Below are positions 52,775 to 62,537 of a stretch of 64,000 nt of DNA, one piece after another. A model generated the notes under the pieces. The model saw only the letters and a list, made by a program, of their open reading frames with translations. It was not told the origin of the DNA and searched no databases. The position numbers and the translations under genes are program-made. Each line of letters opens with the position of its first letter. The stretch's first letter is position 1. This DNA comes from Sphingobium sp. KCTC 72723 (lineage in GTDB: Bacteria; Pseudomonadota; Alphaproteobacteria; Sphingomonadales; Sphingomonadaceae), in the NCBI RefSeq assembly GCF_014280435.1, contig NZ_CP060388.1, positions 992,001 through 1,056,000 of the forward strand, given 5' to 3'.

Positions 52775-55700
52775 TCAGCCCGCTTTCCAGGGAGCGGCGT
52801 TTGCGGAAATTGCCCCGAGGATATCCTCGGCGCGATTGGTCGGAACGAACAGGCGCGTCTTGTAGCTGATGATCTCGGTAAAACAGCCGAGCGACTTCAG
52901 CCACTCGCGTTTATCGGGCGGGAAGCTTTTGATCTCCAGCCGCGCCTCATCGTTGACATAGGAACGCTGAAGGCGCGCGCCCGGAAGTTCGGGGATTGCG
53001 ACGCCGTCGCTGCCGCGGGCCGCTGCGACGATTTCGGTCGGCGACAGGGAGATAGCCATGGTCACGCCGAACGCCTGTGCAAGCTTCTCGAAACCAGCGG
53101 GCGAGACGATCCTGCCCAGGAGCGAATTGCCCTGTGCATCGGAGATCCGCCAGACACGGACATCGTCATCGGGCAACCGGTTCCAGACTGGCAAGAGCAG
53201 CCCCGTGGCGATGTTGATGGTCTCGACGTCGATCCGCGTGGCGATGTCCGCGCATTCCGCCTCCCAGGCAGTGCGAAAGCCGGCCATGTCGATCTCGCGC
53301 CAATGGCTCTCGACGAGCGCTGACTGACGAATGCGCTCGGAGCCGACGGGACGGATCAGCTCCCAGACCTGAATGGATTGCCCGTCATTGTCGAGGATCG
53401 ACCAGGAAGGCACCCGTAGCGCGATCCGGCCCGAGCGGCCATTTTTCAGGAACGCGATGTCCTTCGTCCCGGACCATGTCTCCATGAGACGCTCAAGGGG
53501 AGTCGCGCGGCGCCGATGATGAAGCTCGATACGGCAGAGCCTGGTCTCGGCGCCGGTCACCGGATCGCGGCGAAGGATCTGCTCTTCAAGCGGCACAATC
53601 CGCTCGGCCCTGATCGTCTCGACGCCAACATCGAGGGTCCCAGCATCGCGCGCGGCATCGATGCGGGCCTGGATCAGCGCCATATACTCCTCGAAGATCG
53701 CATTTTGGGTGCCGATCCGCAGCGCCAGCAGCCGATTGAGCCAGCGTTGTATCGGGGGCAAGGTTTCGAGAAGGCCGCCGCCATTCTGATCGACGAGCTT
53801 GAGCCCTGTCATGCGCATGAAATCGTCGAGCGCGACGCTGGTAAGCTTGCCCCGATAGAGCAGATGATACCATTGGCTCAGCGCATCGCGAGCATAATCG
53901 CTTTCCAGATTGTCAGCCGGATCGAACAAATTCTGGCCCCCGGTCTGCCGCTGTCCCCGGGTGAGCGCGCCAAGACTGTCGAGGCGTCGGGCGATCGTGC
54001 TGATGAAGCGCCGTTCGCCCCGGCAGTCTGTCGTCACCGGACGGAAGATCGGCGCGCTGAGCTGGTTGGTTCGGTTGGATCGCCCCAGACCCTGGATTGC
54101 GCTGGAGGCGCGCCAACCCGGTTCGAGCAGATAATGAACGCGGCGGCGGTCGGCCGTCGGACAGTTGCGATCGGCATGATAGCTGCGCCCTGTCCCACCG
54201 GCATCCGAAAAGGCAAGGATCGCCTTGCGGCCGGACATGAAGGCGTCGGATTCGACAATATTACTGCGCGCGGTCCGGCGTTCGATCTGTTGTCGTCCGC
54301 TGCCGTCGATCACCAGGCGCCGCGTCCGGCCAGTCACCTCGGCGACTGCGTCGGTGCCGAAGTGACGGATCAGTTCGTCGAGCGCGGCGGGGATGGCCGG
54401 CATCGCACACAGGCGCTCGATCAGGTCGTCACGCGCCTGGAGGGCGACCTGACTATGGACAGGGTGGCCATCCTCGTCGACCATCAACTCCGAGCGAGGT
54501 TCGCCATCGGAGCCCTTGAAGACGCGCATCATCCGCGTGGGGAAAGCGGATTTCAGATAGTCGATCATATATTCGCGCGGGGATAGTTCGATGTCGAGCT
54601 GCGCGCGCTCGTCGGCGGAGAGGCTCGCCAAACGACGGTCCAGCATCGCCTCGGCCGTCGTGACCAGCTGGACGATGGCATGGCGCCCTTCGGCAACATC
54701 CGCCTCGATCGCACCGATGACGGTCGGCAGCTTCATGGCGATCAGCAACTGGCCGAAAAACCGCTGTTTGGCACTTTCGAACCGGGACAACGCCGAGCCC
54801 TTGGCCTGGGCATTGAGCGCCCGTCCATTCATGCCGTCGACGATGTTGGTCGCTTCGAGGACGGTGTCGAGATTCTGGTGGATCAGCGCCCAGGCGTCGG
54901 CATAGGCATCATAGACGGCAATCTGATCGCGCGTGAGCTTGTGTTCGAGCGGATCATATTCGACGCCGCAGAAGGTGAGCGCGCGTGCCGTATAGAGGCC
55001 GAGCGCCTTCAGGTCGCGCGCGACAATCTCCATGGCCGCGATCCCGCCGCTGCCGATCGCCGTCATAAATGCTTCGCGGGTGTCGAAGGCGGAGCCCTGC
55101 CCCCAAAGGCCTAGCCGGCTCGTATAGCAAAGATTGGCGGGATCGGTGGCGCCGGTAGCGCTGTTATAGAGGATACAGGCACGCGGCAGCAGGTTCTGCA
55201 GCCGCACGCCTGCCAGCCCCTGCTCGGAGCCTTTCTGGGTGCCATATTGTGTGTCGGTGCCGGCGGCGTTGGCGAGTTCATGGGCCTCGTCGATCGCAAT
55301 GACCCCGTCGAAATCCTCGCCAAGCCAGGCGAGAAGCTGTTGCAGGCGGGATTGCGCGTCCTCGCGTTGGGAGCGGAGCGTCGCGAAGGTCAGGAACAGG
55401 ATGCCGCTGTCCATTGTGATCGGCGTACCGAATGCGAAGGCATCAAGCGGCTGGATGTCGATCGCCATGCCCCCGAGCGCGCTCCAGTCGCGCCGTGCAT
55501 CTTCGAGCAGCGCGCTGCTCTTGGAAATCCAGATCGCGCGGCGCTGGCCGCGGCACCAGCGATCAAGAATGCAGGCGGCGATTTGCTGGCCTTTCCCGAC
55601 CCCGGTTCCGTCGCCGACCATGAAGCCGAGCCGATAGATGTGGCCGTCGGTGTCGGGCGTGAGGAGCGTGCCCGCCTGGTTGGGCACGAATCGGCCGGGC

Positions 55701-57094
55701 AGATCGCGGGCGAAGGCCTGCCCGGCATAGATCACGGTCTCAAGCTGGGCTTCCGACAGCGCAGAGACAGCGCGCGGCGGCAGCATCGGCCGATAGGATG
55801 GCAGCGGCGGCAGGATCGACGACATCGCCACGGATTCGACAAGTTGGTCAGGATGGGGATTGGCGTCGGTGAAAGCCATGCGGGCGAGCCGCCAGGGGAC
55901 ATAGATGCCGATCTGCTCACCGGCGGCCGGCGGCGTGGCCAGCGCTTCGTAGGCAAGAAGTTCCGGTTCACCGGCGATCATCGGCGCTGGAGGTGGCGTT
56001 ATAGGCCGGAGTGGCTCAACGCGCGCGAACAGGCTGCCGGCGCGCGCCGGGGCTGCCAGTAACGGTCTGGCCGGCACGAACTGCTCGACCGCCACGGGCG
56101 GCAGTGGCGGTTCGCCGGCATCCAGGCGCGGCGGCGCGTTGAGGACGATCGGCAGCGCGCCGCGCAGATCGGAGACGACGTGACATTCGGTTTCGCCGGT
56201 CCAACCCTTGTCGAAGATCACCAGCCTGATCGAGATCGCGGTACCATGCTTGGCATAGGGCTGGCCGTTGATCGTGATCTCGAACCGCGCCGGGACAAGC
56301 GACGTGACGGCATCATAGCCCTTCGATCCCGTGCCATCGCGGGCGAAGGCCGGCGACATGATCGCGACGCAGCGTCCACCGTCGGCAAGGCGCAACAAGG
56401 CGGAACGAAGATGACGCGCGCCGGCATGACGATCCCGGCCTCGGCCCTCGCTGCGTGAGAAGGGAGGATTGATCAGCACGACGTTGGGGCGATCGGCGGG
56501 ATCGAGCATGTCATGGATGAATTCGGCATCGTGCCGGCTGACCTGCTGGTCGAGGGTCAGTGCCAGAAGATCGGCGCGCAGCGGGTCGCGCTCGTTGAGG
56601 ATCAGTTGGGCGCCAAGCTGCCGCGCATGAACGGCGAGCATGCCGGTGCCGGCCGACGGTTCAAGCACCGTATCAGCGTCGGTGATCCGGGCAGCATGGG
56701 CGGCGAGCCACGCCAGATGCAACGGCGTGGAGAATTGCTGCAGGTCGACCTGGCGCTCGCTGCGATAACTCTGGGTCGGCAGCAATCGGGAAACGCGGTC
56801 TCGTGCGGCGGTCGCGGCGACAGGATCGTCATAGTCGATAAGGCCAATCGCGGGATCGAGGGCGAGCAGCACCTGGGCGGCCTCGAGCGACTCATAGGCG
56901 TCACGCATCGACCAATCGCCCCAGGCGTCCGAACCGCCGAAGCGCTCGCGCATCATGGCTTTGAGCGTCTGGCGGGAGACGCTTGTCCCCTTGGCGAGAC
57001 GGCCCGTGAGGAGCCTGGCGATGTCGAGGAGCGAGATTGCCTTGGCGCACGGTTCGGACACCGCGGCAGGCGCGGCGAAGAGCGGATAGGTCAT
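52775..57094 (-). CDS. Giant methyltransferase-helicase (strawberry-notch/DarB-like)
   Basis: The 1439-residue product fuses an N-terminal N6-adenine-type methyltransferase to a superfamily 2 helicase of the strawberry-notch kind. The methylase shows SAM motif EPSAGTG (145-151) and the catalytic NPPF (209-212). The helicase shows Walker A GDGTGVGKG near 494-502, a DEAH box (IAIDEAHELAN) and motif VI QGLGRSNRTNQ. The order matches phage P1 DarB-type proteins, which protect transferred DNA from type I restriction. Such proteins are common on large plasmids and ICEs. The ATG at 57094 is preferred; a longer frame adds a basic leader. The anti-restriction role is inferred. Confidence 0.85.
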   Translation of the reverse strand: MTYPLFAAPAAVSEPCAKAISLLDIARLLTGRLAKGTSVSRQTLKAMMRERFGGSDAWGDWSMRDAYESLEAAQVLLALDPAIGLIDYDDPVAATAARDRVSRLLPTQSYRSERQVDLQQFSTPLHLAWLAAHAARITDADTVLEPSAGTGMLAVHARQLGAQLILNERDPLRADLLALTLDQQVSRHDAEFIHDMLDPADRPNVVLINPPFSRSEGRGRDRHAGARHLRSALLRLADGGRCVAIMSPAFARDGTGSKGYDAVTSLVPARFEITINGQPYAKHGTAISIRLVIFDKGWTGETECHVVSDLRGALPIVLNAPPRLDAGEPPLPPVAVEQFVPARPLLAAPARAGSLFARVEPLRPITPPPAPMIAGEPELLAYEALATPPAAGEQIGIYVPWRLARMAFTDANPHPDQLVESVAMSSILPPLPSYRPMLPPRAVSALSEAQLETVIYAGQAFARDLPGRFVPNQAGTLLTPDTDGHIYRLGFMVGDGTGVGKGQQIAACILDRWCRGQRRAIWISKSSALLEDARRDWSALGGMAIDIQPLDAFAFGTPITMDSGILFLTFATLRSQREDAQSRLQQLLAWLGEDFDGVIAIDEAHELANAAGTDTQYGTQKGSEQGLAGVRLQNLLPRACILYNSATGATDPANLCYTSRLGLWGQGSAFDTREAFMTAIGSGGIAAMEIVARDLKALGLYTARALTFCGVEYDPLEHKLTRDQIAVYDAYADAWALIHQNLDTVLEATNIVDGMNGRALNAQAKGSALSRFESAKQRFFGQLLIAMKLPTVIGAIEADVAEGRHAIVQLVTTAEAMLDRRLASLSADERAQLDIELSPREYMIDYLKSAFPTRMMRVFKGSDGEPRSELMVDEDGHPVHSQVALQARDDLIERLCAMPAIPAALDELIRHFGTDAVAEVTGRTRRLVIDGSGRQQIERRTARSNIVESDAFMSGRKAILAFSDAGGTGRSYHADRNCPTADRRRVHYLLEPGWRASSAIQGLGRSNRTNQLSAPIFRPVTTDCRGERRFISTIARRLDSLGALTRGQRQTGGQNLFDPADNLESDYARDALSQWYHLLYRGKLTSVALDDFMRMTGLKLVDQNGGGLLETLPPIQRWLNRLLALRIGTQNAIFEEYMALIQARIDAARDAGTLDVGVETIRAERIVPLEEQILRRDPVTGAETRLCRIELHHRRRATPLERLMETWSGTKDIAFLKNGRSGRIALRVPSWSILDNDGQSIQVWELIRPVGSERIRQSALVESHWREIDMAGFRTAWEAECADIATRIDVETINIATGLLLPVWNRLPDDDVRVWRISDAQGNSLLGRIVSPAGFEKLAQAFGVTMAISLSPTEIVAAARGSDGVAIPELPGARLQRSYVNDEARLEIKSFPPDKREWLKSLGCFTEIISYKTRLFVPTNRAEDILGAISANAAPWKAG

Positions 57095-57132
57095 GGGCGG
57101 TTCTCCAGCAAATGATCGAGAGCCCCTGGCCC

Positions 57133-57240
57133 TCACCCCGCCGCTTCCCCCTTCCCTCCTCGGTCCCCGACCGGCGCGCGATAGATGTCGGCCGCCCATT
57201 GCTCGATCCACGCATCGGTGATTTCGTCGTGATCGAGGTC
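57133..57240 (-). pseudogene. Possible C-terminal remnant of an interrupted gene
   Basis: Minus-strand codons 57240-57133 read as a plausible protein end (DEITDAWIEQWAADIYRAPV, then stop), but a stop codon lies immediately upstream at 57241-57243 and no start exists. It looks like the tail of a backbone gene whose 5' part was cut off by the neighbouring recombinase module. The join would lie near 57240. The fragment is short, so chance coding is possible. Confidence 0.35.
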
Positions 57241-57340
57241 TTAGGTCTGGTTCGGCCTGTCCGATTAGGTCCAGTTGGCTGACCTTGAAGGGTTTTCGGG
57301 CGCGCTCGCTAACCGGACGTCTGGTTAGCCCCGCGCGCGG

Positions 57341-57781
57341 CTATTCTTCGGACGCATTCGGCGGGGCGATCGGCAGCATAGCAACATTGCGTCGGTCCCG
57401 AAGCTCGCGGACAAGGTCGGCATTGCGCTCCTCCAACCGCTTCGCGCGGCTCTCCGCGATCAACGCGCGCCGCAAGAGAGAGGCATTCTCGGTGGCCAGC
57501 ACCCGGATCCGCACCTCCGCCTCCCCCTTTCCTCCATCCAGCTTTGGAACCTCATCCTGACCCGAAGCCGGAGATCGTTCAGCCTGAAGGGCACGGAGAT
57601 CTTCAAGCACAGCGCGATGATTGGTGTAGAGCGCATTGCGTCCGATGCCGGCGTGCCGGGCCAGCGCCGCAACGGAGATTTCGGATTCAGGATCGGCGCG
57701 CAACACGGCGAGAGCTTCCCGCAGGCGGGTAGCGACCCGCTCGCGGCGACGCCCTTGGGGCGTATCAGCCGAGGTTGCCAT
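57341..57781 (-). CDS. tnpC: TnpC-like (DUF6262) accessory protein
   Basis: The 146-residue product has an N-terminal helix-turn-helix-like part (VAALARHAGIGRNALYTNH) and a C-terminal coiled coil (LATENASLLRRALIAESRAK, then RLEERN). This layout matches DUF6262/TnpC proteins, which modulate transposition and its orientation in Tn554. The start overlaps the third recombinase gene by 17 bases. It is the last gene of the module. Confidence 0.7.
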   Translation of the reverse strand: MATSADTPQGRRRERVATRLREALAVLRADPESEISVAALARHAGIGRNALYTNHRAVLEDLRALQAERSPASGQDEVPKLDGGKGEAEVRIRVLATENASLLRRALIAESRAKRLEERNADLVRELRDRRNVAMLPIAPPNASEE

Positions 57782-59612
57782 CGGCGGGCTGCAAATCGAG
57801 ATCGTCGATCACGCGGCGGCTCTCCTCGACCCGCGTGATCGCCAGATTTCGGCTTTCAGGGTCAAGGTCGGTTCTTTCCAGGAGAGCCAGGTTTCGTTTC
57901 AGGCGGGCTTCCCAGACCGGCTTGTGACGTTCGCTCACCGCGAAGTTCGCGCAAGTGACGCATGTGCCCTGCGTGCGGAGAACGGGATTGGGCTCTTTGT
58001 CGGACCCGAGGCAGGCAGACGTCTCCCGACGGTAGAGACAGTAGCCCCAGTCGCAGACGCCGAGCCTGATGTCGGTATCGGCCAACAGGCGGGTGATGTA
58101 GGCATCGAGGTCGCCATCGTGCGTGCGACCGCGGAACGGCGATCGCGCCGCAAGATCGCGCCCCGCCTTGCCGCCCAGGCGAGGCGCGACCAGCAACTCT
58201 TCGAGCGCGGCGCGGGTTTCTCGTGCCGCCTGGGCGTCGACCAGTTCAACCAGCTCGAAGTCCGTGCCGACATAGGCGCGGTCGGTCATGGCGCGGGTCA
58301 CATGCCCGAGATGCTTGGCCAATGCCGCGAGACCGGTCCTGTCGCGCCGGCCCACGAACCGCGCGAAGGTCTTGCGGCCCTGGTGGGTGGCAAGCCTCCA
58401 GCTTTCACCGTTGATTTCGGGAAGGCGAAGCGCGGCCCCAATGCCGTCATTCAGGCGTATATTCATAGCCGAACTGGTGAGCGGCTCGATCGGCAATGCC
58501 GAGGTTCGGATCGCGCTCCCCGGGCGGACCTGGAGCAGCCAGAGATATTGTCGGCCGTCGATCGCTCGCCATGGTGCCGATAGGCGCTCAAGAACTTCGA
58601 TGGCGCGAACGGCGGGTTCGGGGGCGATCCAGCGATGCGGCACTCCGTCTCCTGGAGCGTCCTTTCGGATCGTGCCGGTCAGATAGGCGAACATCTTCTG
58701 CTGCTCGCCCTGCACCCGCTCGATGCAACCGGCTTCCAGCGATAGGATTTCCGAAGCGCGCGGCCCAACGAGATAGGCGAGGACAATGAAGCAAGCCTCG
58801 TAGAGACGGGCCACCATGCCATTGAAGGTGAGCATCGGCTGGACCGTCAGCGGCTGAGCCTGCCCAGGAACAAACTCGATCGGTGGAGCAGCGTGCAGGT
58901 ATCGGCGTATGCGCCTGGAACGCCCCGGTTTTGCATGCCCTTTTGCGGAAGCCGCATCGTGCAGCGCCTGTATGTCGTCACGCATATGAAGGATGGTATC
59001 GGCTGGCTCGCCGATGAGATGGAGCGCTCCCGCAACGAGCGGCATTGCGATTTCATCAGGCGTATAGGGCCACCGCTCGACCGGGCGCCAACGGCCCAGC
59101 TCATTGAGCGCAGGCGGCGCGGATTTCGGGGTGTCGGGAAGCTTCTCACGCTGTTGGTAAAACGCCCGCAGCAGCGTGCGGTAGTTGCTCGCGGTCGATA
59201 GCGCCATCGTGCCATTGTCTCTCGGGCGCTGGGCGAGATCATCGAATAGATGCCGGATGGCCTCGTCATCCAGTTCCGACCATCGAGCCAGGCCGCGGCC
59301 CGCCATCCATTCCAGCACGACCCGCTGGAGCGTTCCCTGCGTTCCAAGCGAACGTAACGAGAGCGCGGATCGACCGGGAGGTGGATCGCTGTGCAACGAC
59401 CAGAGCAGATGCTTGCTCGCCTCGCGCAGCGTCCGCCAATGCGGCTCGTTGAACCGGCTTCCGTCGGGCAGTGTGAACCCCCAGTCGACGCGGAAGGTGG
59501 TGTCCCGCTGACCCACGACGCCTGTCGCCATCTGCCAATGGTCGTCGCCGAACATCGAGTGCGGAGAGACGCGCAGCGAGGCCTGCGGCAAGGCGAGGAG
59601 CGGAACGCTCAT
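57765..59612 (-). CDS. Tyrosine recombinase (third of the module)
   Basis: The 615-residue product has the phage-integrase catalytic domain in its C-terminal half. The first arginine is in VGPRASEILSLEA, H-x-x-R is in THQGRKTFARF, and the LGH...Y end reads LAKHLGHVTRAMTDRAYVG. The tail holds several cysteines (ACLGS, TCVTCANF) that may form a metal site. It overlaps tnpB by four bases. It has no counterpart in Tn554 itself and may act with TnpA/TnpB as a heteromeric recombinase. Confidence 0.82.
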   Translation of the reverse strand: MSVPLLALPQASLRVSPHSMFGDDHWQMATGVVGQRDTTFRVDWGFTLPDGSRFNEPHWRTLREASKHLLWSLHSDPPPGRSALSLRSLGTQGTLQRVVLEWMAGRGLARWSELDDEAIRHLFDDLAQRPRDNGTMALSTASNYRTLLRAFYQQREKLPDTPKSAPPALNELGRWRPVERWPYTPDEIAMPLVAGALHLIGEPADTILHMRDDIQALHDAASAKGHAKPGRSRRIRRYLHAAPPIEFVPGQAQPLTVQPMLTFNGMVARLYEACFIVLAYLVGPRASEILSLEAGCIERVQGEQQKMFAYLTGTIRKDAPGDGVPHRWIAPEPAVRAIEVLERLSAPWRAIDGRQYLWLLQVRPGSAIRTSALPIEPLTSSAMNIRLNDGIGAALRLPEINGESWRLATHQGRKTFARFVGRRDRTGLAALAKHLGHVTRAMTDRAYVGTDFELVELVDAQAARETRAALEELLVAPRLGGKAGRDLAARSPFRGRTHDGDLDAYITRLLADTDIRLGVCDWGYCLYRRETSACLGSDKEPNPVLRTQGTCVTCANFAVSERHKPVWEARLKRNLALLERTDLDPESRNLAITRVEESRRVIDDLDLQPADGNLG

Positions 59613-61405
59613 TCCAGTTCCGGGAGATCGGGGAGCATCGCGGCCCGTTGTTCTGCCTCCTCCCTCAAGTCGGGCGGGAACGCCGGAAGAAGATCATGTT
59701 CGAGCACCTGCAAGCTGGGCGCATAGAACAACGCCCAGCGAGCCGGATCGATCTGATCGCGGGCGTCGAGAAGATGCCGGCGAGCTTGCAGCACGCGCGC
59801 GAACCGCTCGACATCAAGCGGAACGATCAGCCCCGGACAGGCAAGGCAACCTCGCAGTCTCGGACAGAGATGCGGATTTCCGTCAGCGCCCTGTTCGACA
59901 GGCGCCAGACAACGATGCCCGAACAATGCCGTTACCGGGCCGTGGCGGGCGGGCTCCTTCCGGTCGGGTCCGCAGACCCAGGCTACCATGAGCTTCTGAA
60001 GGCGCGCGATCGTCTCCTGCTCGAGCTTCCGTGCGGCCGGTCCCTCGACGTAGCGATCGGTCGTGACGAGGCTGGCGTGATTGAGAACCGTCCCTGCCGC
60101 GCGCAGGTCGCCGCCAGAAGCCAGATAATGCTCCGTGGCGACGCTGCCGCGTAGTTGCGAGGCCGTGAACTTGGGCACCAGTGGTTTCGGTTGCTCCGGA
60201 TGTGCGGTGTTCCAGCGTTCGATCCGCCTGTTGGTGCGGCCGATGAAGCGATTGATGAACCCGGGGATGCTGTCGGGCGCGATCAGGCCGGCAGGATAGT
60301 CGTGCCTGCGATAATAGGCCCGCGACAGATAGCGGATCAGGAACAGACATTCCCGTTCTTCAGGCGGAGCATGCTCGATCAGCGGCTCGGTCATCGCCAG
60401 CAGCATTTCGATCAGACGCGGTGCGGATCGCATTTTACGGCGGTCGAAGGACCGACGCTGCATTTTCGGAGTTCGACCGCCCCGCTGCTTGAGCCATTCC
60501 ACCATGACCCGATGATCATCGAGTGGATGGGGCACGAGGCAGTCGCGGCGGATCGCCCGAAGAGGCTGGGGATTGGCGGCAAGCTGGATCGCCAGCGCGA
60601 CAAAGAACGGCCCCATCGTGTGCGAGGTCAGGTGATAATGCTGAGCGATCGCCTCCTGACGTCCATGATGCTCGAGCGAGTTCGGGTTGATCCCGGCAGC
60701 GCGGATTGCCTCGCCGCTCGGAGCGATGCCGCCGCCGATCCGGTGGAGTTTCCACACCCAGCGCGCGAGCGCCTCTCTCGGACCAGTTCCCTCCGGGGGT
60801 TGGGGAGAGGCGATGATCTTCTGGCCGCGCTGGAACCGCGCCCATGCGATGTCGATCTCTTCATAGGCGGCCGCGAGGATCGTTTTCATTTCCGCTGCCG
60901 TGAGCCGGGCTTTGGGTTCTGGCGCCCACCCCGTGCTGGGGAACGGGCTGTAGGGGATGGCGAGCGCGCTCCCGAACAGATCCGGATCGGTCTGCTCGAT
61001 GCGCTCGAGCAATGGTTTCAGGCTGGCGAAGCGTTGAGCCATCGTGGCTCGGCTGAGCTGGCGGCCTTCTATCGAGGGTGCCAGCGCATCAATGTAGCGC
61101 CGGATCGTGCCGGCGTTCACATCAGCAGCACAGCTTACGCCTTCTGTGCGTAGGAAGCGACCGAAGCGCCGGATCACTCTCCAGCGTCCGCGTCGTGTGG
61201 AGATCGAAGATCCGGCATCATGAACCCTGAACGCCTCGACAAAGGCGCAGGTGAGGTCATGTGGCATGTCGAGGGCGACCGGATCGAACGTCTGCACGAC
61301 CTGTCCCCATTCATCACGAAAGGAGAAGCGTCGATCATCTGGCGCTTGCGCGGTCGATGCTCGATCGATCGCGATACGGCGGTCGATCCGTCCCTCAGCC
61401 AGCAT
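59609..61405 (-). CDS. tnpB: Tyrosine recombinase, TnpB-like
   Basis: The 598-residue product is close in size to Tn554 TnpB. The catalytic domain shows LRAIRRDCLVPH (first arginine), FTASQLRGSVATEHYL (T/S-x-x-R in place of H-x-x-R) and LNHASLVTTDRYV with the nucleophilic tyrosine. A cysteine-rich section (CPRLRGCLACPG) near the end may bind zinc. The ATG at 61405 is preferred because longer frames run inside tnpA; it overlaps tnpA by 11 bases. Altered active-site residues suggest partial specialisation. Confidence 0.82.
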   Translation of the reverse strand: MLAEGRIDRRIAIDRASTAQAPDDRRFSFRDEWGQVVQTFDPVALDMPHDLTCAFVEAFRVHDAGSSISTRRGRWRVIRRFGRFLRTEGVSCAADVNAGTIRRYIDALAPSIEGRQLSRATMAQRFASLKPLLERIEQTDPDLFGSALAIPYSPFPSTGWAPEPKARLTAAEMKTILAAAYEEIDIAWARFQRGQKIIASPQPPEGTGPREALARWVWKLHRIGGGIAPSGEAIRAAGINPNSLEHHGRQEAIAQHYHLTSHTMGPFFVALAIQLAANPQPLRAIRRDCLVPHPLDDHRVMVEWLKQRGGRTPKMQRRSFDRRKMRSAPRLIEMLLAMTEPLIEHAPPEERECLFLIRYLSRAYYRRHDYPAGLIAPDSIPGFINRFIGRTNRRIERWNTAHPEQPKPLVPKFTASQLRGSVATEHYLASGGDLRAAGTVLNHASLVTTDRYVEGPAARKLEQETIARLQKLMVAWVCGPDRKEPARHGPVTALFGHRCLAPVEQGADGNPHLCPRLRGCLACPGLIVPLDVERFARVLQARRHLLDARDQIDPARWALFYAPSLQVLEHDLLPAFPPDLREEAEQRAAMLPDLPELE

Positions 61406-62537
61406 CGTTGATCGCTTCGCCGTAGAGCCAGGCAAGGCTCTCGTTGATATCGGGTTCGTACAGCTCGACGCAGCGCAGGTAGATGGCGGTCGTCGCGATC
61501 GAGGCATGGCCCAACAGAACCTGGACGATCTTCAGCGGATTCAGCGCCGGATTGGCACGAGCCTGGATCTGAAGCCGCGTGAGCATCACCATCGCGAAGG
61601 TGTGACGGAGCCAATGCAGCGTGCCGGGCAACCCAGCGGCCGCGAACGCCTCGGACAGAAGCGCCGTCAGGCGTTTGCGCGTCATCGCACGGCCATGTTC
61701 ATTCAGGAGAAGATTGGGCGGCGCCCTGTAGCGGGGATCGGCATTGCGCGCGCGCCGCACGATCCGGGCCCGGTCCTCTCCGATATACCAGTGCGTGCGA
61801 TCAAGCAGGCGAACCGGCGGATAGACCGTTCGCGGCCGGTCGCCCTTGGTGATGCTGAGCGGCACGCCTACAAGCGGCGTCTCTTCCGGGTGAAGCGACC
61901 AGCTATCCGGTATCTGATCGACCGCCAGAGCACATAGTTCCTTGCGTCGAAGGCCTGCGCACAGCGCCCACTCCCCTGCAAGGCGCGCGGTCGGCGCAAG
62001 CTGCGCGAACAGCCTTGCCAGCTCATCGGGGCGCATTGGTCGTGGCAGTTGCTCCGGGACCGAGACCGTGAGGCTCCCGGTCGAACGGCGTCTGATCTGT
62101 GGCCCAACACGCGGTCCCCTGCCCTGCCGTGTCTGCAACGGTCGCGGGAACGCACGATGCCGGATGAAGTCGTGATCGAGGGCCCAGGAATAGAAGCGAT
62201 AGACGGTGGCAACCCGGGCATTGATGGTGGAGCGGGCAAACGGCCGCCCGGTATGCTGGCTCGGCCCTTCGAGCATTCGGGATCGATAAGCTGCGAGTAT
62301 ATGCTCGTCAGCGACATCCCATTTGATGTTGGACTGCTCGAGCGCATCGAACCACTCATACAGGTGCTCGCCATAGGTCCGTACCGTCTCCGAGGCCTGG
62401 GAGTGGCCATGAACCTCGGCATGTTCGAGCAGATAGGCAAAGGCCGGCTCGATGATGGCCATGTTCGCGTCGAACAGGATGGGGAACCCGGCGGGAATGC
62501 CGGGCTCACCTGGAACGGCACGGATGATCGTCACCAT
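61395..62537 (-). CDS. tnpA: Tyrosine recombinase, TnpA-like
   Basis: The 380-residue product is a classic integrase. An N-terminal SAM-like core-binding domain (about 45-125) precedes a catalytic domain with CAGLRRKELCAL, HWLRHTFAMVML and LLGHASIATTAIYL, giving a full R...H-x-x-R...H...Y set. It heads the module and is divergent from arsR across 155 bases. Its length and first position fit Tn554 TnpA. Confidence 0.86.
   Translation of the reverse strand: MVTIIRAVPGEPGIPAGFPILFDANMAIIEPAFAYLLEHAEVHGHSQASETVRTYGEHLYEWFDALEQSNIKWDVADEHILAAYRSRMLEGPSQHTGRPFARSTINARVATVYRFYSWALDHDFIRHRAFPRPLQTRQGRGPRVGPQIRRRSTGSLTVSVPEQLPRPMRPDELARLFAQLAPTARLAGEWALCAGLRRKELCALAVDQIPDSWSLHPEETPLVGVPLSITKGDRPRTVYPPVRLLDRTHWYIGEDRARIVRRARNADPRYRAPPNLLLNEHGRAMTRKRLTALLSEAFAAAGLPGTLHWLRHTFAMVMLTRLQIQARANPALNPLKIVQVLLGHASIATTAIYLRCVELYEPDINESLAWLYGEAINDAG

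Noticed and set aside
57341..62537. Classification as a recombinase-in-trio (RIT) element
   Set aside because: The recombinases are larger than those I know from RIT elements and a TnpC-like gene is present, which fits the Tn554 family better.
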